Program-made: the position numbers and the translations under genes
The notes under the pieces: generated by a model
Told to the model about the DNA's origin: nothing
The model's database searches: none
Seen by the model: only the letters and a program-made list of their open reading frames with translations
NCBI GenBank assembly: GCA_020746875.1
Contig: JAGTJL010000018.1
Coordinates: forward strand, 372,001-436,000
Direction: 5' to 3'
DNA: 64,000 bases
From: Rhexocercosporidium sp. MPI-PUGE-AT-0058
Lineage: Eukaryota; Ascomycota; Leotiomycetes; Helotiales
Shown here: one piece after another, positions 13,708 through 26,807 of the stretch
Layout: every line of letters begins with the position of its first letter
How positions within the stretch are numbered: the first letter of the stretch is position 1

Positions 13708-14980
13708 TTGTAATTCTTAGTATTTCGTGTGCCACTCGTTTGCTGTAATACACGCTGCTACTCGCCTCTTTATAGACTCGATTAACTCCTCGAAAAATAA
13801 TATAGATATCGTGCCTTAGGCTTCTTTTAAAGCTTCCTCTATTGTTATTCGGTCGTCTTCGGACTTCTTATTTAATTGCTAGAGCTCGGGGAATATCTTT
13901 AAGCACGTGTCCTTAAGGCGCTTTTAAGCATGTTCGATTGGATTAAGGTCTAGTAAATAAGGGGGCTAATTAATGACTTTTATATTATGTTCTCGTAGTC
14001 ATTCGGTGACCTTTCGGGCTGTATAAATCGGGGCATTATCTTATATGAATATAAGGTCGTCTGTGTAGTTCGGGAGGACCAAATCCTCGAGAAGTATTAA
14101 GTAAGAGTTGGTAAAGTACTTATTCTTTTTCGACTCGAAGTCCCGCTTTAAAATAAGTAGATTAAAGCGCTCCTTATCTCTTTAAAAGGCTGCCGAAACT
14201 ATTACTTGCATCCCTTTGCCCTTTTTATATATTTTAACGTGTATAAGCTTTTATTTGTTAACTATATAACCCTAAACTTATACGACTTCCCCTTCCTTCC
14301 TCTGCTCGACAGAACACTCGTTACTTTATATATATTTCCTCTACCTTCGAGTCTTTCAATGAGCTCTACACTTGTATTATAATAATCGCAAAGTAATTAC
14401 TTCCTCTATAAGCTCCGGTTGACTCTTTACACGCTAGTGTTTTAGTCCTTCGTCTACTCTAAGTTGATATATATAAGAATCGCTTATACCGAGGCCGGTA
14501 TGCTCTCGACGTTGTTTGTAAGTCATTTTCGGGTGAAGGCGTAGGCACATAAGCATGCGACGTCTCGATTGACTATTGTACTTGACGGGAGTACCACTGC
14601 GAGGTAAAGATTGACCTTTTTCACGAACTTATATCGTGGCTAAGGTGTGTCGAATTGCCATGCGAGAATAGCCCGTGGCGGCGATGATTTCACCCTGCGA
14701 TTCGCCAGCCTCCTGTCGACCTACGATTTTTTCCCGCTAGTAAAGAGTAAGTTCCTTACCCCTAGAACGTTTATTGCTATTAATATCGCGTAGAGGAGTG
14801 CGAATTAATAGCATAATTATTTATTAAAGAAGAAGGAAGGAAACGCGGTTTACGAAAAGTCGCGGTTTTAACGCGTTTCGGCTAATATTTAAAACGGGTC
14901 ATTATATATAATTATTTTTATAAAAAGTATAAATATAAAGTAACGCAAAATTACTATAAGAAAATCATTAAGAATTACAA
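13708..14980 (-). mobile_element. Tc1/mariner-type DNA transposon inside copia copy B
   Basis: A segment of about 1.27 kb, less AT-rich than its host, containing a nearly full-length transposase pseudogene. A 12-base inverted match (TTGTAATTCTTA at 13708-13719; its complement at 14969-14980) may be the remains of the terminal repeats, but I could not confirm flanking TA duplications, so the ends are approximate. It separates the integrase and reverse transcriptase regions of the copia pol. Confidence 0.7.
13717..14814 (-). pseudogene. Tc1-family transposase (DD34E), inactivated
   Basis: Read leftwards from an ATG at 14814 to a stop at 13717, about 365 codons, the usual length for Tc1 transposases. 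Residues visible in order: a helix-turn-helix region GESQGEIIAATGYSRMAIR; GLGISDSYIYQLRVDEG; the DNAPIYTARKVTE box with the second catalytic Asp; a proline-rich box read as PPYLLDLNPIEHA with the catalytic Glu; and a C-terminal RRVAACITANEWHTKY. The spacing between Asp of DNAPI and Glu of NPIEH is 34 residues, hence DD34E. Internal stops stand for Trp and Gln codons (for example TAA where TGG is expected before LREHN). Confidence 0.85.
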
Positions 14981-16645
14981 TTAGAGCTAGTTAATAACGT
15001 TATACTATTAGATATGACTTTTATACCTATCCGACGTAGAAGCAGATTACGTACCGTATAATACGATATTACTATATACGTTAATAGAAAACTAAATTAC
15101 GAATATTTATAATAAAAAGAAATCGACGGATTAATTAATAATTAAACCTTTAAGTTTATAAACTATTACAGTATTCCCGTCGGCGCTAAAATATTTAACT
15201 TACGCTTTGTCGACGAAGTTAAAGACGTAAGCATATTAAATGCTTACGAGAAATCAAGACTTATCGTATAAGTATATAATAATAAAAGAAAGGCGATTAT
15301 ATTAACTTAATTATTAATAATTTAACGTATAAGCTAGAAAATCCTGCTTTATTTAATAATAATATTCTCAGAGTATAAGCTTTACTTACGGGATATAACT
15401 TAAGTTTATATATAATTAAATACAAAACTTATTCGCGAAATCTACGTCCGAGCGCTAAAAGGCGTACCTTAATAGGAAGGTTGCTTCTTTTGCGTCAGAA
15501 AACCATTATATAAAATATTAAAATTAAGAAACCATTAGTTTAATATATAATATAAACATTATAAGGTTAAACTTAATATTAAGAACTTAACGTTTAACCT
15601 TTACTTTATATATATTAATAACAAAAACAACTTCGGCGTCGTTAGTTTATAAACCGACGATATACTTTTTTTAATAAACGATAAATTTATAATTAAAGAA
15701 AAAAAAGAGTTATTAAAGTCAAAAAAGAAAATAAAACCACGGGAAGAGCTTATAATAAATTATACTCTTAAATTTAATAAAGGAATAATTACTCTTAGCA
15801 CCGATGCTAGTATATACTTAGATTAGGCACAATAGACTGAATCTCTATAACTTATCTAAAAGAAAGTAATAAATATAACCGATAATAAAAGTAAAGTCAT
15901 TAAGAACGCTACTCTAAGAAAGTAATACGTTATATAACGAGCCCGCGGAGCTTATTTAAGTATTATTTCGCAACCTAAAGCTGCGTTTAACTTATTACGT
16001 ATAACATAAGTAACCGATATTTAGTATTATTACGTCAAAGAATTAAATAAGAGACTTTAATAACAGAAGAATAATAGCGGCAGAGGCTTACGATTTATTA
16101 AACTAAAGACTATTAGTATGTAAATAGTTGTCTTTACAGACGGAAGCTTTATTAATAACGCCGACTATAGTTCGTAAATCGGTTTCGTTATTATTATTAT
16201 TAATAAAGACGGAAAAGCTAATATACTCTATTAGTTAAGCATAAAGTATAAGAGAATTACTCGTTCTGTATTAGCCTCAAAACTCTTTATAATAAGCAAC
16301 GGCTTTAATATAATATTAGCTATTAAGTTAATATTTGAGGCAGTATTTAATACGACTATTCCGCTACGTATTTACACGGATTTTAAATCAATTTACGACT
16401 ATATCGTTAAGCTAAGTATAATATAAGAGAAGAGATTAATAGTCGACCTTATATGCCTTCGCCAAAGCTACAAACGTAAGGAAATCGATAGAATCGACTG
16501 GATTGACGGAACTAGTAACCCCGCCGACGCCATAACTAAGTTAAAGGCTTGCTTAACACTACGTGAGTTAATCGAGACTAATAAGTTTAATGCTAAGTTA
16601 ACTAAATAGGTGGAGAAAGGCAAGCTCTTAAAGAAGAGTTGCTAG

Positions 16646-16938
16646 TGTATGAATAATGATATTCACGGAATTACGTGAATACGGAGAATGAGTTAATATA
16701 GGGGTTATATATCGCAGGAGGTAAACAAAGAGCACCTAACGCTAGCTACTTTAGGATTAGCATATAATAAGAGCCTCTTACATATAAAGCTCTCATCGAC
16801 ACATTAGAAGTAGTTCTTTAGACTTGAATAAATACATAGAATACAACTAAAGCTTTGCATTATATAATCGAGTCTCACTACGATTAACTAAGTTGTTACC
16901 TGTTACCGGGAGGGATAGGCAACATAATGTAATCAACA
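16646..16938 (+). repeat. 3' LTR of copia copy B
   Basis: 293-bp partner of 9275-9567; it keeps more of the original C and G bases (ends CAACA). It is followed by the target duplication ATAAG at 16939-16943. Confidence 0.93.
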
Positions 16939-16943
16939 ATAAG

Positions 16944-19900
16944 TCTTCGTCGGCGCTTAGCTATTTAATATAATAAAATAACTTATTCTTTATGACTTTA
17001 AAGCTTAATATAGCCTCAATTTCTTATTCGTCTTAGTTTAATAAGAGTTAGATTAGCGCCGGCGTTTATCTTATTTGTTTTAGTAAAGGATTATTAACGT
17101 ACTTTCGTAATGAATAAGTATAAAATACGGGGGATATAATTTAATTTATTAATAACTTTACTTTTTAACTCTTTCCTTCCTTTAAAAATACTTTAATTAA
17201 GTTATATTATTTGTCGGAGAATTTCTTTAAAAGACAGTTAATATTTTAATTCCGAGTATCGACTAATATTAAATTATTAACGTCCTAATCGATAGCGCGT
17301 CGATTATAATTAGCTAGACGCTTTATTTTCTTTTATTAAGCTTTTAGCAACGATTATATAACTTTTATAACTTCTTTTATACGTAAAACAACTTATAAAG
17401 CCTTTTCGAGGTTAAACTTTTCTATTGCCGTAATAAGTAATTTTAAGTTTATTAAGTCTTAAAAAGTTCTTAATTTTATATTATTAAGTAATTAAAAAAG
17501 CGTAAGATTATTAAAAGACTCGTAAAGTAAAATAAGTTATATAATATTTATAATAAGCAAGAAGTTATTTTAATTATCTTATTAATAATAGTAAAAAAGG
17601 CGGAGCCGTTATTTAATATATTAGTTTATTATTTTAATCTAGCCGTTAATATTAAAGTTATATGTCGTTATTAACTTTACTTTAATATTAAGTATAAAAT
17701 AATATTTTTTCTAAAAGAAAGAGACGAATTGCGGACTTCGGTTTAAGATAATAAATTCTAATATATTAAAATAATAAAGTTTAATAAATAAAGAAAAAAT
17801 AATTATTCTTTTAGTTATAATTGTATCGTAATAAAGTATTAAGACCGGTTTTTTAAATAAGCGGTTTATAATAATTATAATAAAGTTAAAGCCGCTCTTA
17901 TTTAATAATAATTTTGTAAAATTTATTATAAAGTATTAATACAGCCGAATAAGAATAAGCAAAAAGTATAAAAAACTAAATATCTTATCTTTTTTAGCTT
18001 TTTATTTAAAGTAGCTATAATTCGATATATAACGGCTTATATTAATAAAGAAGTTATTTTAATAATATTTACGGCTTAATATAACTTTTATTTTTCCGAT
18101 TCCGGTATAAGTAATTAAGGATTGCGAATATATATAACGTAATAATAACGTACGAAGCTCTGGCGGTTTTATAAGCACTTCTAAACGGCTTTAAAAAAGA
18201 AGCTTATTATTTAATAACTCGTAATTTAAGTCGTTCTCGCGAGCTTTTTATTAAAAAAGCTTTAATAAAAGGAATTCTTTATTAATTATAAGCACTTAAT
18301 TAATTACGTTATATTTAATAATATTATGTATATATATAAAATTAAAGTCTAGCTCTTTCGCGGCAAGTGCTTCCGGGTCGATTAACATATAATTTTATTC
18401 TAAAGCTTAGTCTGCCTCTTAATTTAATTCTTAATTTAATTTTTAATCTACTTTTTAATTTACTTTTTAATTTATTTCTACAAGAGTTAAAGAAGCAATT
18501 AAAGTAGCGGCCATACGATTACTCCGTATATACCGTCCTAGGATTTCTAATTAAGCGCTTTACGTTATTATTGAACGAAAAGTAATTTTATAAAAAAGAA
18601 ATGTATTTAAATACTTTAGTCGAGCGGCGTTAAATACGAGACGCTTTTTCCTTAAAAGTATTTTATTCTTTAGTTTTATTATTTATTTAAAAAGCTACGC
18701 TTAATATATTTCTCGATTAAGTAATCGCGACGGCTTAAAGAAGTCGACGACTATTAATTAAAAGTTACCGGCGATTAAAGGGTCGATCTTATTATTCGTA
18801 ATAAATTATTAATTATAAATAGCTCGCTTATAAGCCTTTATTACCGTAAGGTCTTAATCTCTTTAAGAGAAAGTATTAGTAAAAGTATTAATAATTCTAA
18901 TATAATATATAATCGTAAAATAAAATTCCGCGAAGAACTCGGCTTAACGTACTTATTTAATTATAAAATCTTTAATAATTATAAAGTATTTTAAAGCTCA
19001 GTGATTCATATATACGTAAACGTTTTTTTTAAGTATTTAATAATTTCAAGCGGTATTACTTAAACGATTAAAAGATCGTTAATATCTCTTTATTGTAGAT
19101 CGAGTAATTAAGTTTAAAATTTATTATAATTTTAGAAAAGTAACTTATAAAATAGAAAATACTGTCTTCTTAAAATTAAAATAATTCGTTAATAACGATT
19201 TTATTAAAAGAATCGGTCTTTAGCCGCGTCTGCTTTATTAAGTTATAATAGTAAAGGACTGATATAAATTAAAGGGCTTCTCGAAGAGATTCTTACGCGT
19301 TTTTATAAACGTTATCGAAATTAAAAAGCACGTTTTTCCCGATAAATATTATAAAAAGTTAAATAATATAATTATAATTCTTAATAAATCGGCAGTAAAA
19401 ATTATAAAAACTAAAGTAACTTTATACACTGCGTACGTTAATAATATATTATTAATCTTTAATTACGTTAATCTTTTTTAAGTTTACTTTTATATTATTA
19501 ACGTTAATAATAAAACTTAAGAATTTCGTCTTTTATACGTTAAATTTAAACTTCTTAATATCGACTTAAAGTCCGTGCGCTTATAATATTATTATTATTT
19601 TCTTAATATAAACCTTATACTTCTTAAGAGTTAATAAATATACAAAGATATCGTTTATATAAGCCGCGCAAAAGTCGTTTAAATACTTTATTAAAATATC
19701 GTTAATAAATCGATAAAAAGTCGCCGGGTTATTTATAAAGCTAAAAAGAAAGACTTTATATTTATACGTATTATACCGAGTATAAAAGGTCGTATAATCT
19801 TCGCTCTCGGGAGATATATAAATATAATAAAAAGCTTATTAAATATTAAGCTTTATAAAAACTTTTGCTTTATAAATATAAGTTATTATCTTATCGATTA

Positions 19901-20622
19901 AAAGGATTAAGTACGAATTTTTTTTTAATAAGGCATTTAGCTTTCGATAATCGACGTAAAGCCGGAGATTGCCGTCGGCCTTTTTAGCAAAGAAAATAAA
20001 AGCCGTATATAATGCGCTAAAAGACTTAATAAAATTTTTATATAAGTTATTAATAATATATCGTTTAATCTTTAATAATTGTTTTTTAATTATATATTAG
20101 AAAAGTTTACAAGATAAGTCGTTCTTCTTAATAAACTCGATTTAATAGTTTACGTCTTAATAATGCGCTAGCAACTCGTCGGAGGCTTATTAAAAGAAGA
20201 AAAGAATATACTTTTAATATTTAATAAAGAGCTTCTTACTTATTAGCTTATTATCTTATGCGTATTTAATTTCTAAGGCTTTTTTTAAAGTTAAGTCTTT
20301 ATTTATCGATACGAGCTTAATACTTAATTAGTTTAAGGCCTCTCGTCGGCGACGAGTTAACTTTAAGTTAATTTTATATATTAATATTATAAAAGTCTTT
20401 ATTTTATTCTTTTTAATTTTTTAAAGACAAAAGTATATCGTAGATATTATTACTGCCGATATTAAAAAGATTTCCGTTATAAGTACTTTTAGCTAATGAT
20501 TCGCCGAAAGGATTTTAAATATTCTTTTATTTTTCAAATAATAACTCCGGATCCCGGGATATTAAAGAGTTTAATTAATCTTTTATAATACGTAAGCGCT
20601 TTTTAATTTCTTTAGCGAAGCT
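16944..20622 (-). pseudogene. Gypsy Pol, C-terminal half (reverse transcriptase to integrase)
   Basis: Heavily mutated minus-strand coding remains. A reverse transcriptase motif near 19640-19680 reads YINDIFVYL, corresponding to the gypsy YxDDILIY box with the first catalytic Asp changed to Asn. Downstream I follow FNVEKTKFLSF-like and FYRRFI-like pieces (expected order: RT thumb, RNase H, integrase). The 16944-17960 stretch is shared with 47264-48285. Stops replace Gln/Trp codons throughout. The upstream (N-terminal) half continues at 26808 beyond the second copia element. Confidence 0.75.
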
Positions 20623-20627
20623 CGAGG

Positions 20628-20934
20628 TGTTGGATTTCACTTCGGTAACTCGTGCCGATTCTACCCTAGAATAGCCGAAGGAGTTTCTATTGCTTACGCG
20701 GCCCGGAAATTACCTTTGTATTCCGAGAAATTACGCTCGTATTCAATTACGTAACTCGTATAAACTACGTAATTAGTTACGTAGTCGTAGAAGCTTCTAG
20801 AGAAGCTATTATTTTATATATAATTACCGTAGAGCTCTTCTAGCTCTTTAAGTAAGTAAGCAATTCTTTCTTTTTAATCACGTGTCCTTACCTACTGCGC
20901 TTCCTCATTCCTGATTGGCTCGCCTATTCTCATA
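20628..20934 (+). repeat. 5' LTR of copia copy C
   Basis: 307 bp, direct repeat of 26496-26802 and the same family as the 306-bp LTRs of copy A. Its last bases CATA show a C-to-T change relative to CACA in the 3' LTR. Confidence 0.95.
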
Positions 20935-21764
20935 TAGTAGCAATTCGGCAAACTCGCTAAGGCAGCTAATAATATCAATTACCTCCGATACACTTCTTGA
21001 TCGAGACGACTAACTGAGCTTTCTCGGCTAATATCGCTTCGGCTGCTTCCGTTCAAACGCTTGTTAATAAAGCTATATTAGCTTCTCTTAACTGAAGTAA
21101 GTTAGACCCCTTTAAGCCTTTACTAACCCAATTAAGACGTATTACGGACCCGAGGCCTTTAACCTTAAGACTAAACCTTAAGGAAATCATAACTTAGCGG
21201 TCTTTAGACGTTATAAGCGCGCGTAACTACTTAAATTACGGTTTTAAGTCTTATAATAAATTTCTTATTCTTAAGCGCTTATACTTTTTACGGCGCTAGT
21301 AGTAGTTATAAGTAGCGTATTAGCGTGGCTTGTATTAAGGAGTGGCTGTCCGTATTATTATTAGTTTAGCACAAATTATAATGGTTTTTAGGCTTTTCTA
21401 ACTATATAAGAAGCTATCCTCGGAAAGGGTTACAGCTAATTAAGCTTATTAATTCCTATAAGAAAAACCAAGCTAGTAGTGGCGCTAACGTTATAATAAG
21501 AGCCTAAGTAAACCGCTGGAAACCCTATTATAATACTAACTAAGCGAAACTCTCGGTAAAATAATATATAAGTCCTTAGCAAGACTTTTTACTTTAAATA
21601 TCAATTTTATATCGATTTAAGGTATATTAAATTAAGAAAGGTAGCCTTATTGTAAAGTTATAAAGACTTAAATAAAGTCTAAAAATTAAAATAGTTTAAT
21701 AAATTATTATAAGTGATAATTACTTAAAGGAATTAAAGCTAAACTCAATCGAGACAAGCTTAAA

Positions 21765-24700
21765 ATAGCTGCTACTGCCTTTAAAAGAGAGAAGCTAGTA
21801 GGGAAGTCTAATTATATTAAGTGAATAAATCCCGCTAGTCTATTTCTAAAAATTAACGGCTATATACTTTATATTTCCGGCAAAGCTTTACCTTCGGACT
21901 AATCCTTATATTACGTTAAGGGTACTAAAGGAAGTAGAACCGTATTAGCTTCTTATTCTTATAAGCTAGCCGTAAAATATCACGAAAAGCTAGACTACTT
22001 TGAGACGTAAAGCCAAAAGGCGCTAGGAGCGCTAAAATCGATTATATTACTAAAGAATCAAGAGTGATTTAAAAATAAAAATACGGCTAAAAAGTTATAA
22101 AACGCTATTTAATTTACTTTTAGCTAATCAACGCTTAAGTTAATCGGCCGTTATATAAATCAAATCGTCGATTCTAATTATAGCTCTTATAAAAACATAA
22201 ACAAATATATTAACGTAATCCAATCAAGCGCCATATACTTAAAGTAGCTAGATTATGAGATTCCTAAGCTCGTAATTACTAGTCTAATACTCAAAGGCTT
22301 ACCGAGCTCTTTTGACGCCTTTTCGTCTCGTAAATACAAGAAAATGTTAAGTAATCTTAAGAATATCAATATTAACGGTCTAATTAACGACTTAATTTCA
22401 GAAGAAGCTCGCATGGACGTTAACGCCGACCTTAACGTTAATAAAGCGTTTAAAGGCGGTAAAGGCGGTAAGAAGTACTGCAATAAGTGCAAAGTTACGG
22501 GATATATAACGTCTACGTGTTGGGTCTTACATCTTAAGCTAAAGCTTAATAATTCGGAAAATCCGAATAAAAAGCTTAATAAAGCTAAAAAGGTTAAGGA
22601 GTTAAAAGACGAATTAAAAACAAAGTCTACAAAGGCTATTATGGCCGTATTTAAGATTTATACGCCGCCTAATAAGCACGTGAGGGCTAGAAAGCTTATA
22701 AAGGCACACATAAACGACTTACCCTTATTAAAGGGTAAGTTAAATGTGAAGCCTAAAGTGCAGCTTAAACCTCTATTACTTATGAGTATTTTTATAAATC
22801 CTATAGAGGAATTAAGCGAGTCCGATTCTAACTAATTAAAGGGAGATATTGTAAATTAAGCTTTTAGAACCGTTTATAATTATAGACTAGTTTTAGACTC
22901 CGGTGCTAGCGAGCACTATACGCTTAATAAGGGATAGTTACTTAATTATTAACTTATCCTTCGCAAATCGGTTATAATCGCTAATAGCGACGTATTACTG
23001 ATATTAGGCACGGGAGATATTCTTATTAAAAGTAATAACGGCATGGAAGTAGTTATACAATAAGTAAATTATATTCCGGGGCTAAAAACGACCCTTTTAA
23101 GTTTAAGGGAAATGACTAAGAAAGGCTAGTCAATTAACTTTACCGAGAACGGTGCTTTATTAAAGTATAAAAAGGGCCAATTACAGGCTAAATAGGATTA
23201 TAACGCTTATTACGTTTAAGCGGAAGTCGATAATGACGCTCTCGAACCTATAATATATTAAGTAGACTTAAATTCGCCGCTAGACCTTTACTATAAAAGG
23301 CTAGTACATATAAATAAAAAGTCGATTCTTAAAACGATCGAGAAAAGCCATAGATTAAAGAAAATCTAATAAAAAGACAGGCTAGCCGACTGTGACGCTT
23401 ATAATAGCGGCAAAATGCACGTAATCAGCAATAAAAAGCTTATATCAGACGCGCCACCTTTAACTATATTCGATATCGATATCGCGAGGCCTTTTAAAGT
23501 TAAAGGACTTAAAGGAAAGCGCTATTTCCTTACTATTATATATAGAAAATCAAAAGCTATTTAGCTATATACCTTAAAACTCAAAGCCGACGCTTATAAC
23601 ATCTTAATCGACTTTTATAATATGATTAATAATTAATTTAATAGTCAAAATAGCGTTAAATATAAATTTATAGCGAATATTAAAGCTTTTAAGCTTAATA
23701 ACGCCGGGGAATTCAAGTTTAATAAATGGACGCATTATTATAAATAAAAGGAGTATATATATAAATATATTAGCCTTTACTCCCCTTCTTAAAACGGAAT
23801 AACTAAAAGGTTAAATAAATATCTTATTAAGCGGCTAATAAGCGTTTATAAGGCTAAGAGATTACTTTTATTTTTATAGCCTTACTTATTATAAAGAATA
23901 ACTTATATTAAAAATCGATCATATAATTCCGTTATAAAAAAGACTCTTTTTAAAGCTTTATACAGTAAATTACCGACAATCAATTATATTCGTATATTAG
24001 GCTCTTTAACTTACGTACTTGAGAATAAGAGAGCTTATAAACTAGTCAATAAATCCGACAGGAGTATTCTTATCGATTTTAAGTTTTCTAATAATTACTT
24101 AGTTTATTTACTGAGTAAAAGAGCTGTTATAAGCTTTAAAAACGTCTTAATTAAAGAGGATTTAATCTTTAAGGACGATATAACGGAAGAGACCGAATTC
24201 AATTATATAGTCGAAACACTTGAAGAGTTTGAAGGCGTTAGCGATGATATTATTAAGTTAATAAGTGATATTAATAACGAAATGCCTAATAAAGGCAATA
24301 TAAGCAAAAAGTCGCTTATCGACTAATTAAAGGGCGAGAAAACGGATTTTAAAGACAAATCCGACTTATTCATACAAGAGCTCCTTCAAACGCCAAAAGC
24401 TAATAAGAGGCCTAATACGACTAGCCCGGAAATACTTAAAGCGCTTATTAAAAGGCTTAAAAAAGATTATTCGAGCTGGGAGCTTAACGTCGTAACTAAA
24501 AATGCTAATACTAGCGCTAAAGACTCTAATAACTCTTTAGAAAATCAGCCAATAATATACTTAAACTTTAAAACAGCTATTCGCTAATTAAATAACTAGT
24601 TAATCGAAGAGGAAAAAGAAACTTTTTCTGTCTATAAAGACGCTAAAAGACTAGCTTTTATGGCTTTAATAAGCTCTAAAATAGACGAAGATCTAGAAAA

Positions 24701-26325
24701 GGAGCTAATAAAGCTACCCGAAGAACTAGAGGCTAATAAAGTCGTTATTAAATAGACTAAAGGCCTTCAAATTTACGAGCCTAAAAGCCTTAAAGAGGTT
24801 ATAGCCTCTCCGTACAAGGACTATTGGCTAAAAGCCATGGAAAAAGAAGCTAATTCCCTAAAAAGTCACGAGACTTAGGAAATAGTGCCAAAAGACGCTA
24901 GCAAGGCTTATAAGCCTTTAAAAACGAGGTGAGTATATAAAATTAAAGAATCACTTAATTACTTCGAATTTAAAGCTAGATTCGTTACTAAAGGGTTTGA
25001 GCAATTCTATGGCCTTAACTATATAGATACTTTTACTAGCGTAATAAAATAAATGGCTTAACGACTTATATTCGCCTTAACGGTCCTTTACGGTTAACTT
25101 ATATAGAAAGTCAATATAATATCGGCTTTTACGCAAAGTAATATTAACGTAAATACTTTATATATAGTGCCTCTTAAAGGCATAAACGCCTAAAAATACG
25201 CTAATAAACTACTCCTACTTAATAAAGCCTTATACAAGCTAAAACAGTCAACTAAGCTCTAATTTATTACGCTAAAGGAAGTCTTAGTCTAAAAACTCGG
25301 TTTTTAAGCTTTAATTACCGAGAATTATATCTTAATTAATAAGGAGTAATAACTTATAGTCTTTATTTACGTAGACGACTTAGTAATAATTGGCTTAAGC
25401 GTCAATAATATCAAATCCTTTATTAAAGAGCTTAAAAAACTCTTTAAGTTAAAGGATTTAAGGCTAATAAAGGACTACTTAGGTATAAATATCGACTATA
25501 ACTTAAATAAAGATTATATAAAGCTAAGCTAAGAGAGCTATATTGAAAAAGTGCTAGCGCGGTTTAATATGACCGACTGTAAGCCTAAAGATATACCAAT
25601 GAATTCGAAGGCTAAGCTAGAGCCTAATCTTAATTAAGTTAATAAAAAGGAAATAAATTAATATCAGCAAATTATAGGCTGCCTCTTATTTCTTACGCTA
25701 GCTACTAGACCCGATATTTGCTACTCGGTTATAAAGCTCGCTTAATTCGCTAGTAACCCTAGCGCTAATCATATAATTGCCCTTAAAAACGTACTTAAAT
25801 ACTTAAAAGGATCAAAAAAGCTAGGGCTAATCTACGAAAAAAGCTCTAATCGATATATAAGCGGCTATTGCGACGCCGACTACGCCGGAGATATTAATAC
25901 GGCTAAATCGACTAGCGGCTTAAGCTTTTACTTAGCGAGTTACTTATTTAGCTAGAAAAGCAAGCTCTAAAGTATTATAACTTAAAGTACGACCGAGGCC
26001 GAATATATAGCTATTAATTCGGCTTTTAAAGAGGCTGTTTATATAAAATAGCTTCTAACCGAATTAGGCTATTACATATAAGAACGATTCCTTGTTTATA
26101 CGGACAATAACGGCGCTCTTTTATTAGCTAATAACTCTCAATTCTACGAGAGAACTAAGTATATTGCCGTTAAATATTATTACGTCCGCGACCTCATAAA
26201 TTAAGGCGAAATAGACCTAATTTATATAAGAGGGTTTAAATAAAAAGCCGACGACTTTACGAAGCCGCTAGATAAGCTTAAATTCATCGAATTCATAAGG
26301 CTTTTAAGATTAGCCGAATAGGGCT
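21765..26325 (+). pseudogene. Gag-Pol polyprotein of copia copy C, stop-riddled
   Basis: Gag begins at the position homologous to the ATG of copy A, here ATA. The CCHC knuckle (CNKCKVTGYITSTC) lies in the open stretch 22344-22835. The protease keeps LDSGASEHYT (Asp codon at 22896-22898). Integrase shows the RLVHIN pre-integrase box near 23300 and SGKMHVISNKK. Reverse transcriptase keeps the intact YVDD box at 25368-25379. RNase H has CDADYAGDINTAK and TDNNGALLLANN, and the end reads ADDFTKPLDKLKF. Many Gln and Trp codons are stops, so it is dead, but its catalytic residues are better preserved than in copy A. Confidence 0.9.
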
Positions 26326-26495
26326 AAAGCGGAGGAAACGAGATTGTAATTTGTATTTCTTTCTCTTTATATCTGGCCTACTCTCCGCAAAGGGTTATTT
26401 TATGTATTTACTCTGTTCTTGTAAATATAAGCTCTGCTTTAAAGCTAGCTTATATATAAGCTTATAAAGCTATTACGTCACTTATTAAGAGGGCG

Positions 26496-26802
26496 TGTTG
26501 GATTTTACTTTGGTAACTCGTGCCGATTCTATCCTAGAATAGCCGAAGGAGTTTTTACTACTTACGCGGCCCGGAAATTACCTTCGTATTCCGGGAAATT
26601 ACGCTCGTATTCAATTACGTAGCTCGTATAAGTTACGTAATTAGTTACGTAGTCGTAGAAGCTTTTAGAGAAGTTATTATTTTGTATATAATTACCGTAG
26701 AGCTCTTCTAGCTCTTTAAGCAAGCAAGCAATTCTTTCTCTTTGATCACGTGTCCTTACCTACTGCGCTTCCTCATTCCTGATTGGCTCGCCTATTCTCA
26801 CA
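26496..26802 (+). repeat. 3' LTR of copia copy C
   Basis: 307 bp, ends in the original CTCACA. The preceding purine-rich AAGAGGG is a plausible polypurine tract. It is followed by CGAGG at 26803-26807. Confidence 0.95.
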
Positions 26803-26807
26803 CGAGG

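Larger units (their letters stand above)
9568..16606 (+). pseudogene. Gag-Pol polyprotein of copia copy B, stop-riddled
   Basis: No long frame survives, but domains can be followed. Integrase is at about 12590-13560 (FHKRFSYSSIKRL, then SRFRFILRDD, and NSLVLILLVFGAFPY near its end). Reverse transcriptase is at about 15000-15930 (VGAKIFNLRFVDEVKD, then FGVVSL-TDD region). RNase H is at about 16120-16606 (VFTDGSF, IYTDFKSIYDY, NPADAITK). The order integrase before reverse transcriptase confirms copia. A Tc1 element interrupts the region between integrase and reverse transcriptase. Very AT-rich; almost every expected CAA, CAG and TGG codon is a stop. Confidence 0.85.
9275..16938 (+). mobile_element. 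Ty1/copia LTR retrotransposon (copy B, different family)
   Basis: Two 293-bp LTRs (9275-9567 and 16646-16938), starting TGTATRAATAATG and ending CAACA (3') or TAATA (5'), are flanked by the 5-bp target duplication ATAAG at 9270-9274 and 16939-16943. It sits inside the gypsy element: the gypsy sequence ...ATAAG continues at 16944, and the uninterrupted join can be seen in the relic near 47263. At 7664 bp it is longer than usual for copia because a Tc1 transposon of about 1.27 kb is inserted in it. Confidence 0.93.
20628..26802 (+). mobile_element. Ty1/copia LTR retrotransposon (copy C, same family as copy A)
   Basis: 307-bp LTRs at 20628-20934 and 26496-26802 begin TGTTGGATTT and end CACA (CATA in the 5' copy), flanked by CGAGG at 20623-20627 and 26803-26807. 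The 5-bp duplication lies within gypsy sequence, proving that this copy jumped into the gypsy element. A TAGTAGCAATTCGGC stretch right after the 5' LTR corresponds to the putative primer-binding site of copy A, with TGG mutated to TAG. Confidence 0.95.
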
